From contig NW_027152016.1 of assembly GCF_004359215.1 (NCBI RefSeq), positions 667,513 through 731,512 on the forward strand: a stretch of DNA of 64,000 bases, given 5' to 3'. Shown in pieces: positions 1 to 10,330 of this stretch. Below the pieces are notes generated by a model. That model was not told the origin of the DNA, did not search any database, and saw only the letters and a program-made list of their open reading frames with translations. Both the position numbers and the translations under genes were made by a program. The first letter of the stretch is position 1; every line of letters begins with the position of its first letter. This DNA comes from Bremia lactucae (taxonomy: Eukaryota; Oomycota; Peronosporomycetes; Peronosporales; Peronosporaceae).

Positions 1-2
1 AG

Positions 3-617
3 CAAAAGCTCGCTATCTTTCGTCAGAGTGAAAAGAAACCCGAGTGGAATCAGAAGCAGTTGGGCCAGTGGGCGGCTAAGACGTTTGAATTACGAAATGT
101 GCCGTCGCAATCGTCGATTTCCGTTGCGTTGCGGCAGGCTGGAAAAGAGCGCAGCCCAAATACCAAGCGGCCGTCCGTTTTAGTCAAGTCTAAAGTCACC
201 AAGTTTCCACAGCTTGAAAATGAAATGGTGCAATGGCTGGAGATACAAATTATCAATGACACAGCCATTTCGGTAGCCAAAGTACACGAGAAGGCCGAGG
301 AAGTACTGCATCAGATGAAAGATTCAGCCGATGGCTTCGTTTTGTCAGATGCTTGGATTGACACTTTTATACGGCGTCACATGCTGAATTGTCCGTACGA
401 AGAGTCAGACGTGGAGACGACAGACTGTGACGAACGTCAAGAACCTGTTAAGGTTCGTCATGCTGCTGTGTCAAAGAGTTTAAAAAATGGCAAAGCGGGA
501 AAGACAACCCGCCGCCTGACAAAAGAATTGGTGGCAACGCGTACGCCGATGGCAATGCATAACGATGCGCGTATAGTAGGAAAGCGAAAGCGAGATCATG
601 AACAAGCTAATCAATGA
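3..617 (+). CDS. CENP-B/Tigger-type helix-turn-helix DNA-binding protein, 5' end cut by window edge
   Basis: The reading frame is open from base 3 to a TGA at 615-617 (204 residues), so the true start lies left of the window. The first ~40 residues (KLAIFRQSEKKPEWNQKQLG, then PSQSSISVAL) fit the Psq-like N-terminal helix-turn-helix of CENP-B and pogo/Tigger transposases. Residues ~70-135 (from TKFPQLENEMVQWL to SDAWIDTFIRRH) fit the second, CENPB-type helix-turn-helix. These two domains together bind DNA. The frame stops after a basic tail ending near KRKRDHE, so no DDE nuclease domain follows. It is either a domesticated DNA-binding protein or the intact N-terminal part of a dead transposase. 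The lack of stops across 615 bp, in a window where transposon frames are badly broken, favours a living gene. It converges on the thymidine kinase gene, 210 bp away. Confidence 0.7.
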   Translation, partial: QKLAIFRQSEKKPEWNQKQLGQWAAKTFELRNVPSQSSISVALRQAGKERSPNTKRPSVLVKSKVTKFPQLENEMVQWLEIQIINDTAISVAKVHEKAEEVLHQMKDSADGFVLSDAWIDTFIRRHMLNCPYEESDVETTDCDERQEPVKVRHAAVSKSLKNGKAGKTTRRLTKELVATRTPMAMHNDARIVGKRKRDHEQANQ

Positions 618-826
618 GTCGCGTTCCGTTGTTGCATTTGGATAATTTTTCACATACGTTTACTTAAGTAAATTTTATAAAACCTATAAACAAATTGTCA
701 AATATTTTATTAGCGGGCTGGAAACTTTAAAAATGGTCAATTAAGTCCAAAGCAGTGGCGACAGCGTGGCTCGTATATTTCATTCCCGCCAATGAGCTAA
801 GTGTAGACATCAAAGTGAGAAGAGAA

Positions 827-1560
827 TTAAGGATCAAAGCACATCGCGTAAGTACTTGCCTTATACGTGCTGTCAGCTAGAAGATGTCGAGTAAACGCTG
901 CGTCCTGACCGCATAAAGAGCAGATGGCATTTAGCTTCTCGACCTTTTCAGCTCTAGGGATCAACTCCACGACATTATTAAATGCCTGCAATAATTCGAC
1001 CAAAAGTTTCGGAAAAATTAAAAAAGACAATTGTCATTTGCGCATACAATCATTCCTACTTTTTGTTCCAATGTCGCATCGAGCGCCGCAACAATTACGA
1101 CCTTGCCCATGTCGGCTACACTCAGGCAAAATTCGACGAGCTAATTCGAACAAAGTAGCATAAGCAAAGCCCATGTGACGTAGACGAATCAAATAGATCG
1201 TACATCGGGGTAAAACTGTCCCTCGTCGATGCCAATGACGTCAATTTCCTTTAGAAAAGGACGGACCTCAGCGAGGGTTTGCACAGGCATCGCTTCGATA
1301 AATACTTTGTCATGCGTCGATAATATTCTGCGGTAGTAGCCACTTCTTTCAATTCACACGATTTTTTTGTTGTTGGATTAGAATACAATTAGACGGCTGG
1401 CTTACTCCTCCGAGTGATTTGTGTCGAAGAGATACTTGATGACGAGACACTCAAGCTTCGCGTGCTGGTACCGACGAATGCGTCGGATGAGCTCCGTACT
1501 CTTGCCGCTGTACATAGGGCCGAGTATGAGTTGCAGACAGCCTCGAACCTCTACCCGCAT
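827..1560 (-). CDS. Thymidine kinase (TK1 family), four exons
   Basis: This enzyme phosphorylates thymidine with ATP in the pyrimidine salvage pathway. Four exons join in frame: 1560-1406, 1327-1204, 1140-1060 and 985-827, giving 172 residues plus a TAA stop. The introns of 78, 63 and 74 bp begin GTAAGC, GTACGA and GTAGGA and end in CGCAG, TTAG and GCAG. Exon 1 carries the P-loop GPMYSGKST. The first splice rebuilds HSEEILSTHDK, and exon 2 holds the Walker-B-like block [13 protein letters not shown]. Exon 3 holds [16 protein letters not shown]. Exon 4 continues with [13 protein letters not shown] and [10 protein letters not shown], the first half of the zinc site. The usual second zinc pair near the C-terminus seems reduced to one cysteine (YAMCFDP). 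The upstream frame is closed by TAG before the ATG at 1560, which fixes the start. Splice sites were read by eye; the restored TK1 motif order is strong support. Confidence 0.85.
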
Positions 1561-2031
1561 GGTTTCCTGTACTACTTTGTAGTGCAAATCCTACATTTGT
1601 AATTGCTATTGCCATAGCAGTATAATAATACATAGCATTAAAAAGCTATCTGCCTATATCGCTAATGTGGCATCTCTTAAAGTCTAAATGCTGGAAAATA
1701 ATGTCTTACAGGCTGCTGAGATACCACCCGTCCCAAGCATCAAGAAACTGCCGTTTTCCTAGGATTGTCTTTCATTTGATATTTCAGAAAAGACGAGAGG
1801 TGAGCATACCATCTCGCAGGAGCAAGGAGCAGCTGCAAATTAGGGTGGTAGTAGGTATGACAAAGATAATTTTAATAATAAACTTGCTCTCTAAAACACT
1901 TCTTTGGAGAGAGCGACAATTTTGATTAAAAATTAGAATTATTAAATAGCATAGTTAGGGTTAGGTCAGGGGTTAGGGGGGTTAAGGCGAAGGGTGCTAC
2001 GGTATTAACATGAAATCAAGGTGAAACCGAC
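1561..2031. other. Intergenic stretch with no recognised gene
   Basis: This separates the thymidine kinase start from the Tigger relic and should contain the kinase promoter. Its left half is AT-rich. A GGTTAGG-like motif recurs a few times around 1957-1982 (TTAGGGTTAGGTCAGGGGTTAGG). It resembles the telomere-type hexamer but is too short and irregular to call a telomeric repeat. A short + frame is present but has no recognisable domain. Confidence 0.4.
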
Positions 2032-3519
2032 GTGTTCAAGGCCCTGTTCGGAAACACTTTTTTCAGGGAAACCCGTATTTTGCAAAACGCATTTTCCACG
2101 TGTGACCCGTTCAACATGATCGCCAATTGCCATACCCTCACAGACATCCTCCGCAAGGCGATCTGCATGGAGAAGCTGATACGTCCTGGCCTCACCCAGG
2201 AGGCTCTGTGCATGGAGACACGGTCACGCAAGGGACAATCAGCAACGTCTTGAAGCATTCTGCAGACCTGCTGGGTGCAGCCAAGAGCGATGCAGCCCTC
2301 CATTCCAAGCGACAGCGTGTGGTTTCGTACCTGCTGCTGGAGGCAGCTTTTGCTCGATGGATTATTGAGTATTAGGGTGTTGTCAACATTAGCGGACATC
2401 TGGTCCAGGAAAAAGTGGCATCGTACATGAAGACGATGTATCAACCGTCAAGGATGAGGATGCACCGACATTATCAATTGGTAATTTAAAGATCGCCACG
2501 GCATCTGCATGCACCTTCGCTTTAGCGAAAGCGGATCTGTCGATGTTGAAGCACTGGAGGCGTGCTTGCCGGAAATCCGCGCTCAATTGGACCAGTACAA
2601 CGCCGCCGATATCCTCAACATGGGTGAGACCGGCCTGTTCTACCGACTGCAGGCCGATTCATCGCTTTCGAAACACTAGAGGGTTAGAAGCAGAGCAAAG
2701 AGCGGATCACGATGACCATCTGCTGCAGCGCAGATGGATCCGACAAGGTTCCGCTGTGAGTCATCGGAAAGTTCTTCAACCTACGCTGTTTCAAATGTGG
2801 ACCACAGAGGCCTGGGCGTTGCCTATCACGCCAACAAGAACGCGTGGATGACTCGCAACGTGGTCAAACTTTGGCTGGATGCCTTCGCACAAACTCATTG
2901 CTGGTCGCAAGGTCATCCTAATCTTCGACAACTGCTCCATGCACATTAAGGAGCAGGATCTGGCAGTGACCGGAATCACTCTGGAGAATACAACGCTGGT
3001 GTGTTTGCCGCCCAATGCGACCAGCAAGATTCAGCCCTGCGACGCTGTAATTATACGCAATTTCAAAGCGTATTACCGCAGGCGCTTCAACCGCCAGCTC
3101 CTGGATCGCCTTGAGAACAATCAGCCGGACGCAGCGAAGATCAACGTCTTGGAGGTGATTGAGCTGGTGCATGTAGCATGGATTCAGGATGTGCAGCCTG
3201 AGTACATCCGCAACTGCTTTACGCACTGCAAACTCCGGACTTCCGACATGGACAACGCTACGAACGCCAACGTGGACGTCCCACAGGAAGTCGTTGCGGA
3301 CCCCCAGAAGCAAGCTTAACAACTTTATCGCAACCCCATGTCCATCGACTTCCTGCTTAAAAATCCCGACGAAGAGCAGTGAGCTACACTACGACAGAGG
3401 CAGAGGTTCTCGAGAGCGTTCAAGTGCCGGAGTCAGCACGTGGCCGCTACAGCATTGAGGACGATAGCGTGGCCGCACCGCCCGTCCCTCTTTGGAATGC
3501 TGCATCGATGCTTGCTTAG
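2032..3519 (+). pseudogene. pogo/Tigger-class (DDE_1) transposase relic
   Basis: Pieces of one transposase lie in order on the plus strand, interrupted by frameshifts and stops. N-terminal helix-turn-helix fragments come first: LTQEALC near 2190, and TQGTISNVLKHSADLLGAAK at about 2231-2290. The CENPB-type domain follows (AAFARWIIEY, an in-frame TAG, then NISGHLVQEK). The nuclease domain begins near 2550 (LEACLPEIRAQLDQYNAADI). The block that normally reads NMDETGLF reads NMGETGLFYRL here, so the first catalytic Asp is Gly (GGT). The second acidic block, VILIFDNCSMH, is intact near 2905. The LPPNATSKIQPCD block follows near 3010. A C-terminal tail runs to TAG at about 3519. No terminal inverted repeats were recognised. 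The element is inactive and unrelated to the LTR elements around it. Confidence 0.8.
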
Positions 3520-3655
3520 CTCTAGACTTTCTGGTTGCAGCAGGAGACTGGAGAGGTGCTCTTAAAGATGGTTCAGAAGATGCCGGATCAGGTGGGAAAT
3601 CTTTAGCAAAAATTACTTAAATAATAAACTCTGGATACTTTTTTGTAGTGGTAGT

Positions 3656-4776
3656 AAGCCCTTCGAATTTTCTGCGTAACCAAGGAACAAGCATTTGTAG
3701 CTCTTCGCATCCAGCTTGGTACGTTTAGTATCATCTATATGTGCATAGCCCTGAGATCCGAACACACGTAAGTGTCCCATTCCAGGCTTCTGCTTGAAAC
3801 TTAACTCGTATGCTGTAACCTAGTTCGCCGTTTTGTCGAGCGATTAATGATGTATACCACTGTACTGACAGCTTCCACCCACCATTCTGATGTCATACCC
3901 TTGTAATATAGCATGCTGCGGGCCTTCTCCATGATAGTGCGATTCATCCTTTCTGCTGTCCCGTTCTGCTGAGGGTTATATGGCACGGTACGCTGATGCA
4001 CAATGCCGCTCCTTGCACATATCTCGGTAATTTCTTGTTATCGAATTCAGTCCCGTTGTCAGACCGCAGAATCTTTATGTGCTGTCCTCACTGATTCTCG
4101 TAGAGTGCCTTGTATTCACAAAACTTTGTAGCCACCTCGCTCTTGGTTTTCAAGAAATACGCCACCACATACCGCGAATAATCATCCACGAATGTTAACA
4201 CTTATCGAGCACCACCTTTCGAGGTTTTCTGCATTGATCCCATCACGTCCGTGTGCACAAGTTCCATCACATGTGATGACTTCGTAATTGACCGTGCCGG
4301 AAATGGCTCAACCGTCTGCTTACCCTTTACGCATCCACCACACAGCTTCTCGTAGCTCTGCTTTACCGCCGGCATACCTCTCGTAGCTTCCTGGGTCTGA
4401 GATATACCGTGATTCCCGGTGTGGCCCAAGCGAGCATGCCAAAGCTCCCACTCACTATTTTCTCCGGCGTACTCCACAAATCGAGCCTCTTCTTGCTCGC
4501 ACTCCAATAAGTATGCCTTGCCAATTCTCTTGCCAGGAGCAATAGCACTGCTTGTACTCCAAATGACACAAGAGGAGTTCTGGAATTCTATCTACATGCC
4601 GCGTGCTGTCAACTTGCCAACCGACAGCAACCGCCTGTCGAATCCTAGAATATGCAGAACGTCGATTATCTTGATTCGCATATCCGTCTACTCCAATTAG
4701 CTTGACCGTGCCTTTTCCTGACACTTGAAGTTTCTTACCGTCCGCAAAGGTGACCTCTGGACCCCCGTTCATAACC
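3656..4776 (-). pseudogene. Copia retrotransposon, 5' half of pol (protease end to integrase), inverted
   Basis: Reading from 4776 downward, the minus strand encodes the end of the protease (VTFADGKKLQVSGKGTVKLI), then the pre-integrase zinc domain (LWHARLGHTGNH and CGGCVKGK), the integrase start HVMELVHTDVMGS, a DDYSRYVVAYF block, the LRSDNGTEF block, and YNPQQNGTAERMNRT near 3960. It ends after GMGHLRVFGSQGYAHI and GYAENSKG at about 3656. Frameshifts separate the segments. Gag and the catalytic part of the protease are missing. The protein stops at the residue where the plus-strand copia fragment at 5168 resumes, so the two are probably halves of one element split by an inversion. Confidence 0.82.
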
Positions 4777-5020
4777 TGTAATTAATATAATTACATTCTT
4801 CTGTTTCTTTTAATTTAATACTAACTTTATTATAAACTAATACAAAACATGTAATAAAGTCTAATCTGTCTCTCTCTTTGCGCGCGTCCAGCGCTGACTG
4901 GACCGCGGAGCAAGTAGATATAGTGGTCTATATCTACCAATGTATAAGCTTTCCGAATACTACTATGTAAAGTAATATTCTCCACTATTATCTACCTTTA
5001 GATAGGATATTAAAAACAGT
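4777..5020. repeat. AT-rich dispersed repeat with two conserved stem-loops (copy 1)
   Basis: About 240 bp is shared in the same orientation with 55846-56092. The best-matching core reads ACAAAACATGTAATAAAGTC in both. Two hairpins are kept: a 6-bp stem at 4886-4903 (GTCCAG / CTGGAC) and a 10-bp stem at 4914-4937 (GTAGATATAG / CTATATCTAC). The left boundary abuts the truncated copia protease. The block could be a solo LTR or a short non-autonomous element; no coding capacity was seen. Bases 5021-5167 are AT-rich spacer with nothing recognised. Confidence 0.6.
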
Positions 5021-5167
5021 AGAGTCTCCGTAATTGAACATCCTCTTATCTAATAAACTTTCTAATATAATAAAAATTCAAGTCCCATGTTTGTCCCACG
5101 CCAAATATAAAAAAACTCCCTAAAATTTTATTATTAAGGCCAAAGAAATTTCCACCATAAAAATATT

Positions 5168-7234
5168 AACCGGGTGTATGATCTGGAGACACAAGGTGAA
5201 GGTGACACGATCGCTCAAGCTCGACGAACGCCAGGTGAACGGCATTTACGGCACAGAGATAGTTTCTGTACCGAAGATTAATCACGTAAGGAAAGATGAT
5301 GTGGATGTTGTTAGGCCTGAAACTGTACACGGTCAAAATCAGACACCTCGAACCACAGATAATGATCCGATGCAGCCAGCAGAAGATGCCACTGCTAGTG
5401 TGGACATGTAGGAGTCTGAGGTTGAGCCCACGTCTGCTAGACGAGAACTGATAGCGTTCAAGCGAGTACATGAGCAAGTTTCAAATAACAGCATGGTGTT
5501 CCACCCCGAAGCATGACTAACGCGTCGTGCAAGAGAACCGGTTCTGCTTCCTGGGGATGGATCTTCTACTGAAGACGAATGCAAGGCGAACAGCAACAAT
5601 GATCCAGACAACGATGATCAGTTTTGGCCGTCATTACTCAAGCGATCCCGAATAGATGGGCTACTGGCGGAAGCAGTACTGGCGTATGCTGCTAATGTGG
5701 GCGAGGCGGACGATGCTCCTACTACGTATCAGCAAGCGATGAACGAGAACTTAAAGGCCAGCGCAGAGAATGAATCATGGTCACTAGTACCTAAGAAGAA
5801 GGAGATACGACCAACTGGATGCCGTTGGGTTTTTGCAAAAAAGCGCAATGAGCACGGACAAGTGGTGAGCTACAAGGCTCGATTAGTTGCGAAGGGCTTC
5901 AAGCAAAAGTTCGCGTTGATTATTTTAAGACCTACTCACCTGTTGCTAACATTAATTCAATTCGTGTTGTACTAGCGGTAGTGGTTGCGAATGGATACGT
6001 GACTGAACAGCTGGATGGCGACACGGCATTTTGAACAGCTTTCTCAAAGAAGAGGTATACATGGAAGTACCTAAAGGCATATCAAGCGCTGAGAACATAA
6101 TGTGCAGGCTGGACAAGGCGATCTATGGACTTAAACAAGCTGCAGGTGCATGGAACAAGACGATTCATGCTGTATTCCTGAAGATTGGGTTTCGAAGTTG
6201 TGGGGCAGACCAATGCGTCTACATTAAGGGACAGAAGGGGCACTACATTTATGTGTGTCTCTACGTCGATGCCATGATTATTGCTGCCAAGTCCAGCAGG
6301 GAGATTCGAGAAGTCAAGACAGCACTAGAGAATTCGTTTAAGATGAAGGAGCTGGGTCAGGCTAAATTTATTCTGGGCGTGGAAATCGATCACAACCGCA
6401 ACTGTGGCACACTCATGATCTGACAAACCCGATACATCCATGACGTGGTTAGCAGATTCAACCAACAAGATGCCAAGGCAGTGTTCGATCCATGTGCTTC
6501 GGGTATGAAACTTTCGAAGATGCAATCACCAACGACCGATAGCGAGCAAGCAGCAATGCATTCAAAGCCGTACAGGTCTTTAATCGGATGTTTACTGTAC
6601 ATTACAACGTGTACACGTCCTGATGTAGCGTATGTGGTCACACAACTGTCGCGATTTTTGGAGAATCCGGGTCAGCAGCATTGGAAGGCTGCAATTTGTG
6701 TACTTTATTACTTAAAGACTTCAAGAGATTTTGGTAATACCGACGACGGTAGCGCAACGAAGTACAAGTCACAGCATACACGGACGCGGACAGGAGCAGC
6801 AACATTGACGACCGACGCTCAGTTTTAGGGATAATGGTGATGATTGGTGGTGCACCTGTCGTTTTCAAATTAAAGTATCAGCGTACAGTGGCATTCAGCT
6901 CAGCAGAAGCAGAATATATGGCTTTATGCCTGTGCACAGGAAGTGCTGTGGGTCCGCGCGATGCTCAAAGATTTCGGTCATGAGCAAGTGGGAGTCACGT
7001 GGGTCGGGAAAGATAACCAAGGCGCAATCGGACTTGCCAACAATGCTGGTTATAATGCGAGGACCAAGCATGTCGAGTCACCACTTCATCCGGGATAACG
7101 TGGCCAGAGACATCATCGTGGTAAAGTACATGCCAACGGAGGACCAGCTCGCAGACATGTTGACTAAGGCACTGGGAACTAAGCGACTTCAGTATATTTT
7201 GCAGGCCAGCAGCATCGGACCCAAGCGCAATTAG
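5168..7234 (+). pseudogene. Copia retrotransposon, 3' half of pol (integrase tail, reverse transcriptase, RNase H)
   Basis: The sequence opens within the integrase C-terminal region (VYDLETHKVKV, then SLKLDERQVNGIY). The reverse transcriptase starts near 5700 with CRWVFAKKRNEHGQVVSYKA and LVAKGFKQ. It continues after frameshifts with FLKEEVYMEVPKGI and CRLDKAIYGLKQAAGAWNK. The active site reads YVDAM at about 6264 where copia has YVDDM, so the second catalytic Asp is lost. RNase H is recognisable as TCTRPDVAYVV, AFSSAEAEYMALC near 6893, FIRDNVARDIIVVKYMPTED and LADMLTKAL, ending at 7234. At least five frameshifts or stops make it dead. It continues the protein of the inverted half at 3656-4776. 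Confidence 0.85.
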
Positions 7235-7240
7235 CATCAG

Positions 7241-7893
7241 CGGTGAGTGGGAGTGTTGATATTCCACCGCTTTATGCATGTATTAATTTTTGGAGAACAT
7301 AAGTAGATTATGGACATGATTACGGCCATTAGAACATTAGTGGATTACGGACATGAATGGATGGGCCACGACGTCGTAGTCTGACGTCAATGGAGTGACA
7401 TCATTGGATGACGTCACCAAAAAAATTCTAGAAGGATCTACAAAGATAGGCTTAGAGGTAGCTCAGAGAAGCGAACTAAGGACCTAAGTATATTCACTTC
7501 ACAATTTGCCTTCTATTCAACAGAGACGTATGGATTCGGAGACAAACACGAAATGGATGGCAACTTAGCGTGAGTGCGATCGGAAGTTTAGAAGTTTATT
7601 ATTTTACTTAATAAGAGGAAAGGATGTAAAAGGTAACTTAATATTGGCAGTTATAAAGTAATTATTGAATTAGGCAGAATATGCTCAGTACTGCTGTGGG
7701 TTTGCGACACACAGACTTACCTATAAAGAGTTGTATACATGGCTCCCAAATATCGACGAGATCGACGATAAATGCCAACATGATTGCCTTGTATTAGAAT
7801 ATTGTGGAACAGGGGATTAAGGCCTGATCTACCTCAGAGATTTAAATTGTCTGTTTGCTTTAATGATTGATAAGCCTCTTTTTGATTAAAACA
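7241..7893 (+). repeat. Polypurine tract and probable 3' LTR of the copia element
   Basis: Directly after the RNase H end, a purine-rich run (CGGTGAGTGGGAG, 7241-7253) precedes TGTTGATATTCC at 7254. This is the usual polypurine tract followed by TG at the start of a copia 3' LTR. The right end is a guess: an ACA at 7891-7893 would give about 640 bp. No second copy of this LTR was found in the window, so the end cannot be fixed. Confidence 0.45.
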
Positions 7894-8261
7894 TTAGTTG
7901 TAACGCGGTTTCTTCTTTATGATACTCTGAAATCATAAATAAATGTACTTATAAAAGAAATTTCAGTTATCATATATTTGTCCATTCAAGCGGCTATTCA
8001 TCGTTGCTTTAAGAAAGTTTTGTATTGCACTTCGCAGTGCAAAGTGCTGTCTGATCCATCATCTGAATCGCGTGATTTCTTTAAAATAGCCTAATTGCGA
8101 ATATACGTTACGCCTTAAGGAAGCTAATGGGTACTGGTTTTGACTAGTAGTGAGTCTTTAAGCACACCTTCTGTTCACTTTCTTAAACGCAATGCATATT
8201 TCAATCAACCTTTTAACAAATTTCTCGATAAATTAATCTTGCTCTCGTTCGACTGCATCTT
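7894..8261. other. AT-rich spacer, nothing recognised
   Basis: Roughly 370 bp lie between the probable copia LTR and the unidentified broken gene at 8262. No coding frame, repeat shared elsewhere in the window or RNA gene was recognised. It may hold the old promoter of the downstream gene. Confidence 0.3.
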
Positions 8262-9024
8262 ATGACGCCTTTCAGCGAATTTTCGGCTATGTGGATTTCG
8301 GAGGGATTAAGTCGATTATCGACAGTGTGCAGAGATCTCAAAAAACTTAAAGATCTGAAGCTACTTTACGCACAGCGAGCAATTGAGCGAGATACTACGA
8401 TAAATGCGATGTCAGTTGGCGGCAAAATATGTAACAACCTCGGCCACGAAAACGACGAATCTGACAAGCGTGAACGATCGCGCGCTGAGGAAGTGAAGGC
8501 GTTCCCTTTGCCGATTACAACGTCGATTAATGAGGGCCATAATAGGTCAACACAAATACAAGTACAATCAACCTTTAATTTTGTCTAAGGAAAAACAGGC
8601 AAAGCTCTTCGATGGCGGAATGAATCGACTTGACTTGCTGCAAAACAACCCATTTGCGGACGTCAACATGTCATCATTCCACATTTGTGATCCGATTGAG
8701 GACAACATTGCTGGCGAAATTACATTCTACTGAATGGAAAGATCAACAATTATTAACACCGATGATGATAAAAGCAGCAATGCAATGGCTACTGTGGGGA
8801 GCTCGTCACCTCCTGCTCCAATTACAGGTACTTGGTCCGATTCGCCGTCATCGTCCGACTCAGTAATCAGTGTGAAGGCCTTCGGTCCGCCTGGGCCGCG
8901 TCCGTCCTTCAAACTTAAGAACTCTAACGTGGCAACCCAAGAGGTAATTGTGACGTTATCTAACTCGTCAGACCCTTATGGTGTGGAGTCATATTGTGAT
9001 GACTCCATGGACCAACTCTGGTGA
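8262..9024 (+). pseudogene. Unidentified gene, probably broken by one frameshift and one stop
   Basis: Two frames chain together. The first (8262-8588, starting MTPFSEFSAMWISEG) is charged and probably helical through RDLKKLKDLKLLYAQRAIER. The second begins within the end of the first and runs from 8530 to a TGA at 8731-8733. It resumes at once in the same frame with ATG at 8734 and continues to a TGA near 9024. The last part is serine/proline-rich (VGSSSPPAPITGTWSDSPSS), then VKAFGPPGPRPSFKL, ending CDDSMDQLW. The composition is unlike the gag or pol of the neighbouring elements, and I recognise no domain. It may be a decayed host gene of about 250 residues. A short intron instead of the frameshift is possible, but I found no convincing splice pair. 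Confidence 0.4.
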
Positions 9025-9283
9025 TGCCAAAATGCATCACCACGAACAAAGTGATCGTAAAATTAACTTCGGTAAGAATGCTACTGGTGGTTATTGTATG
9101 CATCACAGGAATGGAGTATTGTTAGAACTCACTGCGAGCATAATAATTGCCTAAATGCTAACATTATCAATCAGGAGAGGGACCGCAAAGCGTTACGGTG
9201 TGTTCCCGAAAAAAAAACATGGTTACACTCTACGGGCAACCTACTTTGTTTGCATGGTATGACCAACGAGCGCTAAGAAATCC

Positions 9284-9615
9284 GCTGTTCGGCGCATCCA
9301 GGCTTCACAAGCCTGGCAAGGATTAAAAGGAATTCTTGATCACCGTGAAGTGAAGAGGGTTCGAACGAGTTATCTCTTTCGTTAATGAGGGTATTCATCC
9401 TCGCATGATAGCTGGGACCTCGATCCCAAATGATGATGGATGTATTCGGTCTCGTTCGACAATACGACGAAATCCATCCTCTTCCTCAGAGGGTCTATCG
9501 GAGAACGAGCGCTTCCCGCGCTCGCAAAAGAATTGTGGGAGCTCAATCCCTTCGCGCATCTCAGAAGAGACGCAAGTCCTCCAATGAGAGTCCTTGCGTA
9601 GGTAGGCCTCCTTAG
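9284..9615 (+). pseudogene. Gypsy family A, chromodomain at the end of pol (copy Aa)
   Basis: The plus strand keeps a chromodomain-like tail: GILDHREVKRVRTSYLF, a TAA TGA interruption, then GYSSSHDSWDL and, in the next frame, VFGLVRQYDEIHPLPQ. It ends with a basic tail (RKRIVGAQSLRASQKRRKS). Such chromodomains sit at the C-terminus of integrase in chromoviruses and direct insertion to chromatin. A matching block is at 13061-13385. The rest of pol for this copy is missing, because the unidentified gene lies directly upstream. Confidence 0.7.
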
Positions 9616-10330
9616 GAGCTTAGGAGCATGAACTGCGTCCTTAAAGCAGCAAAGACACGAGACCCACAAGAGGCAAGGCAAGCCTGCCACTCTTGGAAAA
9701 CCTTGCAGCTTGTAGCGTGTACCGACTACAGTCCGTCTTTGAAACCCGTGACAAAAAGCATCCAGTTTGTCAAGCCAGGCCTCGCGGCCCAGGTGCTGCA
9801 TATTCGATACAAAAGCTTTCCGAGCTTGAAATAAAAGGGGTTCTTAAGGCGTTCGACTATAAACAATCGGCGAAGAGATTGCTCCTCTTTAAGAATTGCT
9901 TGCTCTAGCCCTACATCGAGCGAGTTTGTTATTTTGTTGGGATCTGTCCCCGGTATCATGCGTAATGTAGTCAAACATTCGCTACACCACGTTTTATGAA
10001 CGAATTCCGGGCCCGACGAGTTCCGTCTTTTCACACAAGCGTGTTTGGTGGGGAAATTTCATCTTTTTCCAAAGTTCTAAGGGAGGATACTCCCCAAAAT
10101 AAGGGAACAAGTCCCTAAATGCTTGAGGGGTATGTACTCAATAGCCAGAGAGAATAAGTCCTTAGGACCCTTCGATGAAAAGTTCTTAGGAAGAAACCGA
10201 GGGATAAAGCGTCTTGATAAACAACGTTTCAATGGTGGGCGCTTATGCACTCGATCCGATAGCGCCTCAGACGTTAATTTCGAAAATAATTCAATGGCCA
10301 ACGCTATATCCGAAACGGTTCTTGCGTGAT
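9616..10330 (+). repeat. Gypsy family A 3' tail (copy Aa)
   Basis: This is the non-pol segment that follows the chromodomain. Part of it matches 13440-13620 and, more weakly, 25190-25340. The shared core around 9755-9790 reads TCCAGTTTGTCAAGCCAGGC and GGCCTCGCGGCC. On the minus strand a frame reads GREAWLDKLDAF across this core and is partly conserved at 13560-13620. No LTR follows; the next sequence is the pol of copy Ab, so this copy is truncated at its 3' end. Confidence 0.5.

Noticed and set aside
827..1560. Thymidine kinase as a frameshifted pseudogene
   Set aside because: All breaks coincide with GT-AG pairs, and every junction restores frame and TK1 motifs, so introns explain them better.
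1957..1985. Telomere-like GGTTAGG repeats
   Set aside because: Only about three irregular units in unique sequence; no array.
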